NCBI GenBank assembly: GCA_028284005.1
Contig: JANQSO010000014.1
Coordinates: 62,001 to 126,000 of the forward strand
Direction of reading: 5' to 3'
DNA: 64,000 nucleotides
From: Flavobacteriaceae bacterium
GTDB lineage: Bacteria; Bacteroidota; Bacteroidia; Flavobacteriales; Flavobacteriaceae
In this document: in pieces, positions 34,907 to 43,589 of the stretch
Layout of the letters: each line of letters opens with the position of its first letter
Position numbering within the stretch: position 1 is the first letter of the stretch
Position numbers and translations under genes: made by a program
Notes under the pieces: generated by a model
Told to the model about the DNA's origin: nothing
Seen by the model: only the letters and a program-made list of their open reading frames with translations
Databases searched by the model: none

Positions 34907-35974
34907 ATGTCGAAATTAAAAACCCAATCACTACATAAACGCGAAAGCGAACTCGCCGAAGCGAACAGGCAACTGGAAATACTATCGAATGGTATTTTCC
35001 AGGGAGAAGAATTACCCACTTTCGCAAAAAAGATACAGGAAACCGGACAGTTTCCGTTACGCCCCAAAAAACTGGAGATCCTTCAGATCAATGTGGGGTA
35101 TATGTGCAACCAGGTTTGTGAACACTGTCATGTAGATGCAGGGCCGGACCGAAAGGAGATCATGACGAAAGAGACCATGGAACAATGCCTGGAAGTGATC
35201 CGAAATACCGGTGCCCATACCCTGGACCTTACGGGTGGTGCCCCGGAAATGAACCCTAACTTCCGCTGGTTTGTCGATGAGGCCAGTAAAGCCGGAATCC
35301 AGGACTTTATTGTACGAAGCAACCTCACCATTATAAGGGCGAATAAAAAATACCACGACCTGCCACAATTCTTCAAAGATCATAACGTACACGTAGTAAG
35401 CTCTATGCCACACTGGACAAGAGGCAAAACAGACAAACAACGTGGAGACGGTGTTTTCGATAAATCCATTAAAGCCCTACAGGACCTGAATGCCATTGGT
35501 TACGGAATGCCGGACAGTGAGTTGCGCCTGGACCTGGTATATAACCCGACCGGAGCTTTTTTACCGGGCAATCAGGCCAGCCTTGAAAAGGATTTTAAAA
35601 AAGCATTACTGGAAGACTTCGGGATCCGTTTTCACAATTTATTCGCTATTACGAACCTTCCTATTTCGCGGTTCTTGGATTACCTCATCGCTTCAGATAA
35701 TTACGAGGATTATATGTACCAACTGGTGGATGCATATAACCCTGCTGCAGTTGCCAATGTAATGTGTACCAATACTATTTCCATAAGCTGGGATGGCTAT
35801 TTGTATGACTGTGATTTCAACCAGATGCTTGGCCTAAAAGTTGCCGGGAAAGTGAAACACATAAAAGACTACAACGAAGAGATCCTTAGTAACAGGAATA
35901 TTGTTATCTCTCAACACTGTTATGGCTGTACTGCCGGAGCAGGAAGTAGTTGCCAGGGAGCGGTAGCAGAATAG
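34907..35974 (+). CDS. arsS: Arsenosugar biosynthesis radical SAM protein ArsS
   Basis: Radical S-adenosylmethionine enzyme proposed to attach the adenosyl moiety to a methylated arsenical, giving the arsenic-ribose precursor of arsenosugars. The 4Fe-4S motif is CxxxCxxC in GYMCNQVCEHCHVDAG (about 64-72), followed by LDLTGGAPEMNP. The C-terminal DUF3641 domain has the cysteines in DCDFNQMLG and HCYGCTAGAGSSCQG. Length 355 aa. It is flanked by the AhpD-like gene and by a rhodanese gene 18 bases downstream, with ArsM, PNP and a glycosyltransferase in the same operon. Confidence 0.95.
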   Translation: MSKLKTQSLHKRESELAEANRQLEILSNGIFQGEELPTFAKKIQETGQFPLRPKKLEILQINVGYMCNQVCEHCHVDAGPDRKEIMTKETMEQCLEVIRNTGAHTLDLTGGAPEMNPNFRWFVDEASKAGIQDFIVRSNLTIIRANKKYHDLPQFFKDHNVHVVSSMPHWTRGKTDKQRGDGVFDKSIKALQDLNAIGYGMPDSELRLDLVYNPTGAFLPGNQASLEKDFKKALLEDFGIRFHNLFAITNLPISRFLDYLIASDNYEDYMYQLVDAYNPAAVANVMCTNTISISWDGYLYDCDFNQMLGLKVAGKVKHIKDYNEEILSNRNIVISQHCYGCTAGAGSSCQGAVAE

Positions 35975-35992
35975 GTCTGAGATTGTTAGCGT

Positions 35993-36493
35993 ATGAAAAA
36001 CCTACTCTACATATTTATTTTTTTGCTGGTGCTTCCCCTTACAGCGCAGGAATCTATCGACAACCTTTTAAAAATCTTCAATTCACATAGCATTCCATAT
36101 ATTTCGGTAGAAGAATTACGCAGGCTTCAAACAAATGATACGGTTCTTATTCTGGATGCCCGTGAAAGAAAAGAGTATGATGTTAGCCATATCGACCAGG
36201 CAAAATACGTAGGTGTTTCCGAATTTTCTTCGGAAAAAATTTCAGAAGAGATAACTAACAAGGATACTCCAATTGTTGTATACTGCTCTTTAGGGGTTCG
36301 TTCTGAAAGAATTGGAGAAAAACTGAAAAAGGCCGGTTTTACAAATATCAGGAACCTCTACGGAGGTATCTTTAAATGGAAGAACAAGGGATATCCCGTG
36401 GTTGATGCTACCGGGAATAAAACTGAAAAAATGCACGGTTTATCCCGAATATGGGGAAAATGGCTAACCAACGGAATTAAAGTATATGAATAA
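35993..36493 (+). CDS. Exported rhodanese-like protein in the arsenosugar operon
   Basis: Signal peptide (about 1-18, MKNLLYIFIFLLVLPLTAQ) and one rhodanese domain with the active-site loop VVYCSLGVRSE containing the catalytic Cys, plus LDARERKEYDVSHI at the N-side. It may carry sulfane sulfur or handle thiol-bound arsenicals; the latter is inference from context. The last codons overlap the next gene's ATG by 8 bases, so it is a true member of the operon. Confidence 0.88.
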   Translation: MKNLLYIFIFLLVLPLTAQESIDNLLKIFNSHSIPYISVEELRRLQTNDTVLILDARERKEYDVSHIDQAKYVGVSEFSSEKISEEITNKDTPIVVYCSLGVRSERIGEKLKKAGFTNIRNLYGGIFKWKNKGYPVVDATGNKTEKMHGLSRIWGKWLTNGIKVYE

Positions 36494-37106
36494 GGACTTA
36501 CTGATCATATTCACAAGAAATCCGGAATTAGGTAAAGTAAAGACCCGCCTGGCTGCTACTGTAGGAGATGCTTCGGCATTGGATATTTATACCTTTTTAC
36601 TGAAACACACGGTTGCGATCACTAAAGAATTGGCAGTTGCCAAACAAGTACACTATTCTGTAAAGGTACGGGAGAATGACCTCTGGGACGAAACGGTCTT
36701 CGATAAAAAACAACAGCATGGCGATGACCTGGGAGCCAGAATGCTGTATGCTTTTCAGCAAGGCTTTAAAGCAGGTTACCAAAACATCATTATAATTGGA
36801 AGTGATATGCTGGACCTGGACCAAAAAGATTTGGAAAAGGCATTTTCAGAATTAAAGGACAACCATATTGTCATTGGCCCGGCAGAAGACGGTGGTTACT
36901 ACCTACTGGGAATGAAGCAATTGAAACCGGAAATTTTCAGTAATAAAAAATGGGGAACCAGAACTGTTCTGGAAGACACCTTAAAAGACCTAAAAAGTGA
37001 ATCGGTATACAGCTTACCTCTTAAAAACGATGTAGATTTGTACGAAGATATTAAAGATAATGAGGCATTTCGGCCGTTTTTAAAAACAAAGGAAAAAACA
37101 GCATAG
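36486..37106 (+). CDS. DUF2064/TIGR04282 glycosyltransferase-like protein of arsenosugar clusters
   Basis: GT-A-like nucleotidyl/glycosyl-transferase fold. The N-terminus LLIIFTRNPELGKVKTRLA resembles nucleotide-sugar binding in cofC/GT families, with the DUF2064 core IIIIGSDMLDLDQKDLE and GPAEDGGYYLLGM, and KWGTRTVLEDT further on. 206 aa. The family is tied by genomic context to ArsM/ArsS and proposed to modify the arsenosugar. It overlaps the rhodanese stop and precedes PNP by 12 bases. Confidence 0.9.
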   Translation: MNKDLLIIFTRNPELGKVKTRLAATVGDASALDIYTFLLKHTVAITKELAVAKQVHYSVKVRENDLWDETVFDKKQQHGDDLGARMLYAFQQGFKAGYQNIIIIGSDMLDLDQKDLEKAFSELKDNHIVIGPAEDGGYYLLGMKQLKPEIFSNKKWGTRTVLEDTLKDLKSESVYSLPLKNDVDLYEDIKDNEAFRPFLKTKEKTA

Positions 37107-37118
37107 CAGTTTGAGATT

Positions 37119-37931
37119 ATGAACAAGTATATTGAGCAAACAGCAGAGTATTTACAACAAAAAGGGTTTGAAGCTCCGGAAATTGGGATCATTCTTGGTA
37201 CCGGACTCGGGCAGATCTTAGAAAAAATAGATATAGAAAGCGAAGTGAGTTATAATCACATTCCCAACTTTCCCACCGCAACGGTAGAATTTCACAAAGG
37301 AAAATTGATCTACGGAACCCTGGCCGGAAAGAAGGTAATGGCCATGCAGGGACGTTTTCATTTGTATGAAGGCTATTCGTTATACGACATTACGTTTCCC
37401 GTGCGGGTAATGCATCAATTGGGTGTTAAAAGGTTGCTGGTAAGTAATGCCAGCGGAGCCATTAACCTGAATTTCAAAAAAGGAGAGATCATGTTGATCG
37501 ATGACCATATCAATTTGCAGGGAGGCTCCCCATTAGCTTTTAAAGGTGTTGAAAAAATGGGAGAGCGATTTGTAGATATGAGTGTTCCTTATGATTCCGA
37601 AATGAATCAAAAACTCGAGAAAATTGCAAAAGAGAATAACATCAATTTACACAAAGGGGTATATGCAAGTGTTGTAGGACCTCAATTAGAAACCCGTGCC
37701 GAATATCGCTATTTAAAGATCATAGGGGCCGATGCCGTGGGAATGAGCACCGTACCTGAAGTTATTGTTGCAAATCATTTGGGGCTGGCCGTGTCAGCTT
37801 TATCGGTTTTAACCGACGAATGTGATCCGGATCATTTGGAACCGGTAGATATTACCGAGATCATTGCTATGGCCGGTAAAGCAGAACCGCAAATGATCAC
37901 TCTTTTTACTGAATTGGTTAAACAGATATAA
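37119..37931 (+). CDS. Purine-nucleoside phosphorylase
   Basis: Trimeric class PNP that splits purine nucleosides with phosphate. It shows IGIILGTGLGQILE with the phosphate Ser replaced by Thr-Gly-Leu-Gly context, MQGRFHLYEGYS, VSNASGAINLNFKKGE, DDHINLQGGSPL, and the purine-site segment VGMSTVPEVIVANHLGL. 270 aa is standard. In this operon it probably removes adenine from the ArsS product, which would release the arsenic-ribose unit for glycosylation; ordinary purine salvage is also possible. Eight bases precede arsM. Confidence 0.94.
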   Translation: MNKYIEQTAEYLQQKGFEAPEIGIILGTGLGQILEKIDIESEVSYNHIPNFPTATVEFHKGKLIYGTLAGKKVMAMQGRFHLYEGYSLYDITFPVRVMHQLGVKRLLVSNASGAINLNFKKGEIMLIDDHINLQGGSPLAFKGVEKMGERFVDMSVPYDSEMNQKLEKIAKENNINLHKGVYASVVGPQLETRAEYRYLKIIGADAVGMSTVPEVIVANHLGLAVSALSVLTDECDPDHLEPVDITEIIAMAGKAEPQMITLFTELVKQI

Positions 37932-37938
37932 TTGGACT

Positions 37939-38907
37939 ATGAGCTATTTAGATACTACACACGATGTTTACAAAGAAGCAGCACTAAATCCGGATGTGGG
38001 CCTATGCTGTACTACAAATCCTATATGGGAGCTACCCGGTTTAAAGATCCCAAAGATCATGCAGGAGATGAATTACGGCTGTGGAAGTACCGTACACGCC
38101 CGTGACCTCATCAATAATCCGCAAACATTGTATGTAGGTGTTGGCGGCGGAATGGAGTTGTTGCAATTCGCATATTTTAATCGTCAAAAAGGAGGCGTTA
38201 TTGGTGTGGATGTAGTGGACGAAATGCTGGAAGCCTCACGAAAAAATTTCAAGAAGGCCGAAGCATTGAATCCGTGGTTCAAAAGTGAATTCGTAGCGCT
38301 GAAAAAGGGCAGTGCCATGCAACTTCCTGTAGAAGATAATTCTATTGATGTAGCAGCTCAAAATTGCCTGTTCAATATCTTTAAAGCTGAAGAGCTAAAG
38401 CAGGCCATTGAAGAAATGTACAGGGTCCTGAAACCTCACGGACGTTTGGTTATGAGCGACCCTACCTGTGAGCAACCTATGAACGATACCCTAAGAAATG
38501 ATGCTCGCCTTCGCGCTTTATGCTTAAGTGGTAGTCTTCCAATTGCCGATTATGTAAAAGCATTGACCGATGTTGGTTTTGGTACCATCGAGATAAGAGC
38601 CCGCAAGCCCTATCGTATCCTCGACCCAAAAAACTACCCTACAGATGAATTGATATTTATAGAATCTATTGAAGTGGCGGCCATTAAGGACCCAATGCCG
38701 GAAGATGGCCCCTGCGTTTTTACAGGGAAAGCTGCGATCTATTTTGGTGAAGAAGAATTCCTGGATGATAAGAAAGGCCATATCCTTTTGAAAAACCAAC
38801 CTATTGCTATTTGCGATAAAACAGCCGGAGCTTTACAAAGCCTGGGAAGAGATGATATTTATATTAGCGAATCCACTTTCCACTATGACGGAGGGGGCTG
38901 TTGCTGA
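37939..38907 (+). CDS. arsM: Arsenite methyltransferase ArsM, arsenosugar type
   Basis: SAM-dependent methyltransferase that methylates As(III), supplying the dimethylated arsenical for arsenosugars. The N-terminal DVGLCCTTNPIWELPGL and NYGCGSTVHARDL supply the arsenic-binding cysteines seen in the arsenosugar subfamily, the SAM site follows in GVGGGMELLQFAYF, and the protein ends in a thiol-rich GGGCC tail. Length 322 aa. Last gene of the operon, followed by a bidirectional terminator. Confidence 0.94.
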   Translation: MSYLDTTHDVYKEAALNPDVGLCCTTNPIWELPGLKIPKIMQEMNYGCGSTVHARDLINNPQTLYVGVGGGMELLQFAYFNRQKGGVIGVDVVDEMLEASRKNFKKAEALNPWFKSEFVALKKGSAMQLPVEDNSIDVAAQNCLFNIFKAEELKQAIEEMYRVLKPHGRLVMSDPTCEQPMNDTLRNDARLRALCLSGSLPIADYVKALTDVGFGTIEIRARKPYRILDPKNYPTDELIFIESIEVAAIKDPMPEDGPCVFTGKAAIYFGEEEFLDDKKGHILLKNQPIAICDKTAGALQSLGRDDIYISESTFHYDGGGCC

Positions 38908-38935
38908 TCTCTTCCTGAAAATAACGTTTAAATAA

Positions 38936-38969
38936 AAAACGGCTGGGCTCAATTAAGTCCAGCCGTTTT
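38936..38969. terminator. Bidirectional terminator between arsM and the DUF4097 gene
   Basis: Arms AAAACGGCTGG (38936-38946) and CCAGCCGTTTT (38959-38969) pair perfectly around a 12-base loop, between converging genes. Confidence 0.9.
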
Positions 38970-38986
38970 AGTACTTAGGTATTATA

Positions 38987-39685
38987 CTACCCTTTCCTCA
39001 TGTAGATATTTCCTGAAATGGTTTCCAGTTCAACCCAGTCGCCACCATTGTTAACAGTTCCTTTTACCCTGTTGCTGCCTGAAGATCTTTTTTTGGAACC
39101 TTCGGTATCGATGTCCAGGTCCGAGTAGATGGTCCCGGTAAGGGTCTTGGCATCGATCCTGGCTTTGTTCATGGTAATGTCCAGGTCTCCGCTAATGGTC
39201 TTTAGACGAAGCTCTCCTGAATACTTTTTAATTTCTACATCACCAGATATAAGATCCGTTACCAATGAGCCCGAAAAGGAGTCTAAAAAAAGGTCACCGG
39301 AGATGCTTTTTACTTTAAGCTCGGAGTTTCTGGGAACATACACCACATAATCGATCTCTGTAGTAGTATTGCAGTCGTTCCAATTGTTTCTTTTGTGTTT
39401 TTTCTTAAAATAATCGCCAAAATCTGACGAGATCTTCACTGTACCGCTATCTCTTTCAGTTTTTAAGCTGTAGGATTCATTTCCTTCTCCATCATCAATT
39501 TGCACTGTTGCTTTTACAGCTACTTCTTTTTTATCCCATTGTTGTACTTTGATCTCATCGGCAAACTTAAAATTCAATGCAATTCTGTCATTTGCAGAAA
39601 CGTTCTCTGTCTTTTCCACATTTCGCTGCGCGTATAAACTAATACTTGCGAAGATCAAAATGAGGATTGTGAATATATTTTTCAT
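38987..39685 (-). CDS. Exported DUF4097 beta-repeat protein (downstream copy)
   Basis: Signal peptide (about 1-19) and a right-handed beta-solenoid of DUF4097 type, with repeating rungs: SGDLFLDSFSGSL, SGDVEIKKYSGELRLKTISG, LDITMNKARIDAKTLTGTIY and SGNIYMRKG. It is a paralogue of the next gene (shared endings NNGG...SGNIYMRK). The last gene of the sigma-factor operon; DUF4097 proteins are frequent partners of anti-sigma factors and may sense or stabilise the envelope. 232 aa. Confidence 0.87.
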   Translation of the reverse strand: MKNIFTILILIFASISLYAQRNVEKTENVSANDRIALNFKFADEIKVQQWDKKEVAVKATVQIDDGEGNESYSLKTERDSGTVKISSDFGDYFKKKHKRNNWNDCNTTTEIDYVVYVPRNSELKVKSISGDLFLDSFSGSLVTDLISGDVEIKKYSGELRLKTISGDLDITMNKARIDAKTLTGTIYSDLDIDTEGSKKRSSGSNRVKGTVNNGGDWVELETISGNIYMRKG

Positions 39686-39703
39686 GATTATTGTTTTAAA
39701 ATG

Positions 39704-40549
39704 TTATTGTTTTTTTCTGAGGTAAATATTCCCTGTGGAAGCTTTAAGGGAGATATTAACTCCTCCATTGTTCAGCTTCCCTTCTATACTACGATTAGCA
39801 CCTACCACTCTTAAACCGTCTCCTCTTGGAGCTTCCAGGTCGAAATTGCTATATACGGAGCCCATAGTAGATTTAAGTTTTACATTGGCCTTTGTATTTG
39901 CAGGAAGGCTAACATCAATTGCACCTACTGAAGAACTAATGGAAATTGGGGCACTTTGGTTTACCGAGGCAAAGACCACATCAATATCGCCTGTACTGGT
40001 ATGCGCCGTAACAGGCCCTGTGACATCTTTAAGGACAATATTACCTACATTGGTATTCACTTCAATTTCTGAAGAAAGTCCGGTGATCTTGGCACTGCCT
40101 AAGTTACCACAGTCCAAACTTAAATCAATACCAGCAGGTATTGTTAAAGTAAAACCGTGACGCTGCATAAACGATTTCAGGTCCTTAACACGCAAGAGGT
40201 CCCCATCGCGCTCTATTTGTATCCCTACACCGGTGTTATCCTCTCCTGCCGCATAGATAGCCTTTAGCCCTTTTGCACGGTCCTTTTTGGATTTTTTCTC
40301 TTCGTCATCCGAAAAATTGTGTTCATCGTGATACTCATGATCTTCATCACAATTGTCACAATCACCGCAATTATCACATTTTGGGTCAATGATCAATTCA
40401 TTGGCAGTTCCGGTCTTTACATAGACCGAGGTATCTGTGTCAAATTGGATCTTTTTAATTCCGTTCAAGGATTCTTTGTATGATTCCTGTGCAAAAGTGA
40501 TTGTCATGTTGCACAAAAGAATCAGTAAAATAATAGTTGTTCGTTTCAT
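39704..40549 (-). CDS. Exported DUF4097 beta-repeat protein (upstream copy)
   Basis: Signal peptide (about 1-20), an acidic, Cys/His-rich insertion (DPKCDNCGDCDNCDEDHEY) that could bind metal, and a beta-solenoid similar to the neighbouring paralogue (LDCGNLGSAKITGLSSEIEV, TSTGDIDVVFASV, SSVGAIDVSLP, STGNIYLRKK). 281 aa. It lies 22 bases after the anti-sigma gene. The cysteine cluster is absent from the paralogue and is unusual for the family. Confidence 0.87.
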   Translation of the reverse strand: MKRTTIILLILLCNMTITFAQESYKESLNGIKKIQFDTDTSVYVKTGTANELIIDPKCDNCGDCDNCDEDHEYHDEHNFSDDEEKKSKKDRAKGLKAIYAAGEDNTGVGIQIERDGDLLRVKDLKSFMQRHGFTLTIPAGIDLSLDCGNLGSAKITGLSSEIEVNTNVGNIVLKDVTGPVTAHTSTGDIDVVFASVNQSAPISISSSVGAIDVSLPANTKANVKLKSTMGSVYSNFDLEAPRGDGLRVVGANRSIEGKLNNGGVNISLKASTGNIYLRKKQ

Positions 40550-40570
40550 AGTTTATGATCTTTGATTGAT

Positions 40571-41353
40571 TTATAATAGTTGTTTTACTCCTTCGTCCAG
40601 TTGCCTTTTTACAAAAATCGGGACTTCGGGTTCCTCTAATAGTTGTTGCATAGGCACTAATGCTCTTTTATCCTGAGCCTGTACCAAAAACTGTATCACA
40701 GCGATCTGGATATCGGGATTCTTTTCATTGCCCAGTGCATTTATAAAGGCTTCTCTTACCAGGTTATTTTCTGAAAAACGGGATAACGCTTCTGCCGCAG
40801 ACAGGCGAACATTCACATTCACGTCATACTGCATACGCACTATGATTGCCTCAAGTATTTTAGTATCCGGTTGTACCATTTCTTCCGAATAATTCACCGC
40901 CTGTATCCTTTTGCTCACAGAGCGGTTGTCCATAAGGGCCAATGTCATTTCCGTTTTTAATTCATCGGATTGCTTCTGAAGCATCACTATCTGAGAGTTG
41001 GACCTGTTTGTTGAAAGATAATCTCCCGTAACATATCCGGTTAGTAATAGCAATAGTGAAGCTGCAATTTGAAATGCTGTTTTCCAGGAAAGCGGGATCA
41101 CCTTTGTATTGTTTGTTTTCGATAGTTTTTCTTTTTCGTTTTCTAGCATTTCCGCAAAAGCCAAATGCACATGCTCCTTAGGTTTTTCCGGCTCGACACC
41201 AGCGATGGTACCCAGAAGTATTTTAGTTTCATTTAAGGCTTTTGTACAGCTCTCGCATGATGCAATGTGCAAATCGAATTGCTGTGCATCTTCCTTTGAG
41301 AGATTACCATCCAGATAATCTACAATCCTAGTTTCTGTTTCGTTACAATTCAT
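40571..41353 (-). CDS. Zinc-finger anti-sigma factor with HEAT-repeat C-terminus
   Basis: Membrane anti-sigma factor. The cytoplasmic zf-HC2 motif is H-x3-C-x2-C in DLHIASCESCTKALNE (about 27-40), with one transmembrane helix near 90-107 (AFQIAASLLLLLTGYVTG). The periplasmic part holds HEAT-like repeats (AIIVRMQYDVNVNVRLSAAEAL, AFINALGNEKNPDIQIAVIQ, VPMQQLLEEPEVPIFVKRQL). It would hold the adjoining ECF factor inactive until an envelope signal arrives. Its ATG overlaps the sigma stop by 4 bases. A HEAT sensor is the distinctive part. Confidence 0.9.
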   Translation of the reverse strand: MNCNETETRIVDYLDGNLSKEDAQQFDLHIASCESCTKALNETKILLGTIAGVEPEKPKEHVHLAFAEMLENEKEKLSKTNNTKVIPLSWKTAFQIAASLLLLLTGYVTGDYLSTNRSNSQIVMLQKQSDELKTEMTLALMDNRSVSKRIQAVNYSEEMVQPDTKILEAIIVRMQYDVNVNVRLSAAEALSRFSENNLVREAFINALGNEKNPDIQIAVIQFLVQAQDKRALVPMQQLLEEPEVPIFVKRQLDEGVKQLL

Positions 41354-41892
41354 ATTTCAATAGATTCAAAATAGAGTGATTTTAATTTTTTAATAGCACG
41401 GTGCGTTTTAGTTTTTACAGCTATTTCCGTACTTCCGATAACTTCGGCAATTTGCTTGTATTTCATGCCCTGAAACCTGCTCATTACTAATAATTCACGG
41501 TCTTTAACAGGTAGTTTCTTCAGTACATGTTTTAATCGCTGTATATTTTCGTTATTGTCTTCATCATCTGCTTCACTTATTTCTGTTACTTTTTCCAAAC
41601 CTACATCGCCTTGAAGCCTTTCTTTCTGTAATTGCTTAAAATAATCTGAACTGATATTTCTGGCAATCTGAAAGATCCAGGAAGCAAATTTTCCTCCTTT
41701 GTATGAATTTCTGTAACGAATCGCCTTGTAAAAGGTGTTTTGTATCAGATCTTCACAAACAGACTGGTTCTGTATCATTTGAAAGAAAAAATTATAGATC
41801 CATTGATGGTATCTTTCAAAAAGGATGGTCATAGAATCTAAGTTTCCTTTGGAGACTTCCTGCATTAATGCTTCGTCGGTTGGTTTTTCCAA
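41350..41892 (-). CDS. ECF sigma-70 family RNA polymerase sigma factor
   Basis: 180-aa group IV sigma factor. Region 2 is at about 20-90 (FERYHQWIYNFFFQMIQN, CEDLIQNTFYKAIRYRNSY, FASWIFQIARNISSDYFK) and region 4 at about 120-175 (LPVKDRELLVMSRFQGMKYKQ, IAEVIGSTEIAVKTKTHRAI). The TTG at 41892 is the only start giving the full N-terminus; ATG at codon 10 would truncate it. It is cotranscribed with the anti-sigma factor and the DUF4097 pair and divergent from the DUF547 gene. Confidence 0.93.
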   Translation of the reverse strand: MEKPTDEALMQEVSKGNLDSMTILFERYHQWIYNFFFQMIQNQSVCEDLIQNTFYKAIRYRNSYKGGKFASWIFQIARNISSDYFKQLQKERLQGDVGLEKVTEISEADDEDNNENIQRLKHVLKKLPVKDRELLVMSRFQGMKYKQIAEVIGSTEIAVKTKTHRAIKKLKSLYFESIEI

Positions 41893-42014
41893 TGTTGCTA
41901 TGGTTATTTTCTGTTATTGTAGACCTTTGTAAAACAAAAAGGTTACATTTTATTTATTCATTTTATGAAATTAATGAAAATAGTATTCGACAAAGCATCC
42001 ATAGTATAGAATTA

Positions 42015-42824
42015 ATGAGATCTATTATACCGTTTTTCAGCTTTTTAATGATTGCTTTTGTATTGCAAAGTTGCAGTTTGTTTTCTGCTGCAGGTTTAAC
42101 AAGCCAGGGACAGCCTGTCAAAGAAGTGAATGGCAATCTTGTTTCAACTACAGCAAATTCTGCCGTAAATATCGACCATTCGCAATGGGACCGGTTACTA
42201 AAAAAGTATGTAGATGAGGAAGGGCTGGTCAATTACAAGGGATTTCAAAAAGACCGCGAAGCATTAGACCAATATTTGTTGCTACTGTCATCTCAGAAAC
42301 CGACAGACAATTGGAGTGTTCAGGAGTTATTGGCATATTACATAAACACTTATAATGCGTATACTGTTGACCTGATTTTGGACCATTATCCTTTAAAAAG
42401 TATTAAAGACATTGGTGGGGCATGGACCAAGGGAATTGTTCCTATTGGAGGCAGTAAGATTTCTTTAGGCGGAATAGAAAATGGGATCCTTAGAAAAATG
42501 GGTGAACCCCGTATTCACTTTGCCATTAACTGCGCGTCTTTTTCCTGCCCAAAATTATTCAATGAAGCTTTTACCGCTGCAGAGATCAATGAACAGCTGG
42601 ATGCAGTTACTAAAGAATTTATAAATAGTGATAAAAATGATATCTCTGCAAAAAACCCAAAGTTGTCTTCTATTTTCAATTGGTATAAAAAAGATTATTT
42701 AGTGGATGGTGAACCAAATGTTATTAGATATATTAATCAATACAGTAAAACGAAAATAGCTCCGGACGCTACTCTGGATTATTTGGAGTATGACTGGAAC
42801 CTCAACGAACAAAAGTTCAAGTAA
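42015..42824 (+). CDS. DUF547 lipoprotein beside the arsenosugar genes
   Basis: Start chosen at 42015, where MRSIIPFFSFLMIAFVLQSC gives a lipoprotein signal with the lipid Cys at residue 20; an earlier reading from 41868 overlaps the sigma-factor gene and adds a non-conserved stretch. The DUF547 domain follows (WDRLLKKYVDEEGLVNYKGF, LLAYYINTYNAYTVDLI, IHFAINCASFSCPKLFN, IFNWYKKDYL). The conserved NCAS/SC segment is a likely active or binding site; the enzymatic role of DUF547 is unknown. Its place before an arsenosugar-type glycosyltransferase links it with that pathway by context only. Confidence 0.87.
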   Translation: MRSIIPFFSFLMIAFVLQSCSLFSAAGLTSQGQPVKEVNGNLVSTTANSAVNIDHSQWDRLLKKYVDEEGLVNYKGFQKDREALDQYLLLLSSQKPTDNWSVQELLAYYINTYNAYTVDLILDHYPLKSIKDIGGAWTKGIVPIGGSKISLGGIENGILRKMGEPRIHFAINCASFSCPKLFNEAFTAAEINEQLDAVTKEFINSDKNDISAKNPKLSSIFNWYKKDYLVDGEPNVIRYINQYSKTKIAPDATLDYLEYDWNLNEQKFK

Positions 42825-42882
42825 GTTATCTAACCTTAAAAATCATTAAAGCCCTGAGGTTTTTATTTTGTAAGTTTATCTA

Positions 42883-43587
42883 ATGATCAGCATCATAATC
42901 CCTGTTTTTAATGAAGCCGAAACTATTGAAAGTTTGTTGTCTTATCTTTCTGCAAACAGTTCGTCAGAAAATATTTCAGAGATCCTTGTAGTAGATGGCG
43001 ATAGTACAGACGGGACCCGGGACCTGGTAGTTGGTTTTTCTGAAAATTCCGGGTCTAACATTCGGCTAATTTCTTCAGAAAAAGGGAGGTCCAAACAAAT
43101 GAATAGCGGTGCCCGTAATGCCTCCGGAAACATCCTTTACTTTTTACATGCAGATTCTTTTCCTCCTAAAGGCTTTGACACCTCTATTCTCACCAAAGTA
43201 GAAAAAGGAAATGTTTCGGGGTGTTTTCGAATGAAATTTGACAGCGATCATCCTCTTTTAAGATTTTCGCAATGGTTCACTCAGTTTAATTTTAAGTTTT
43301 GCCGGGGAGGTGACCAGTCTTTATTTGTTAAAAGAGATGTGTTCGAAAAGCTAAACGGCTTTAATGAAAGGTATATAATCTATGAAGATTGCGAATTTAT
43401 AAACCGGTTATACGATTCTTTTAATTTCACAATTATCCCAAACTATGTAATTACATCTTCCCGTAAATATTCGCAAATTGGCACCTGGAAATTGCAATAC
43501 CACTTTGCCGTGATCCATTTAAAAAAATGGATGGGAGTTTCTCCGGAAGAGCTTTACAAATATTACAGCAGGAACATCAAAGCATAA
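42883..43587 (+). CDS. Family-2 glycosyltransferase, TIGR04283/arsenosugar type
   Basis: GT-A family-2 glycosyltransferase (234 aa). It begins ISIIIPVFNEAETIESLLSYL, then EILVVDGDSTDGTRDLV, IRLISSEKGRSKQMNSGARN and the metal-site region LYFLHADSFPPKGFD; FCRGGDQSLFVKRDVF is characteristic of the TIGR04283 arsenosugar glycosyltransferases. It is the second sugar transferase of the locus, 4 kb from the six-gene operon and separated by the minus-strand sigma operon. Its product may glycosylate the arsenic-ribose. Confidence 0.88.
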   Translation: MISIIIPVFNEAETIESLLSYLSANSSSENISEILVVDGDSTDGTRDLVVGFSENSGSNIRLISSEKGRSKQMNSGARNASGNILYFLHADSFPPKGFDTSILTKVEKGNVSGCFRMKFDSDHPLLRFSQWFTQFNFKFCRGGDQSLFVKRDVFEKLNGFNERYIIYEDCEFINRLYDSFNFTIIPNYVITSSRKYSQIGTWKLQYHFAVIHLKKWMGVSPEELYKYYSRNIKA

Positions 43588-43589
43588 GA

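Noticed and set aside
41868-42014. Upstream extension of the DUF547 lipoprotein
   Set aside because: It overlaps the divergent sigma-factor gene and has no signal-like or conserved sequence; the ATG at 42015 gives a proper lipoprotein signal.
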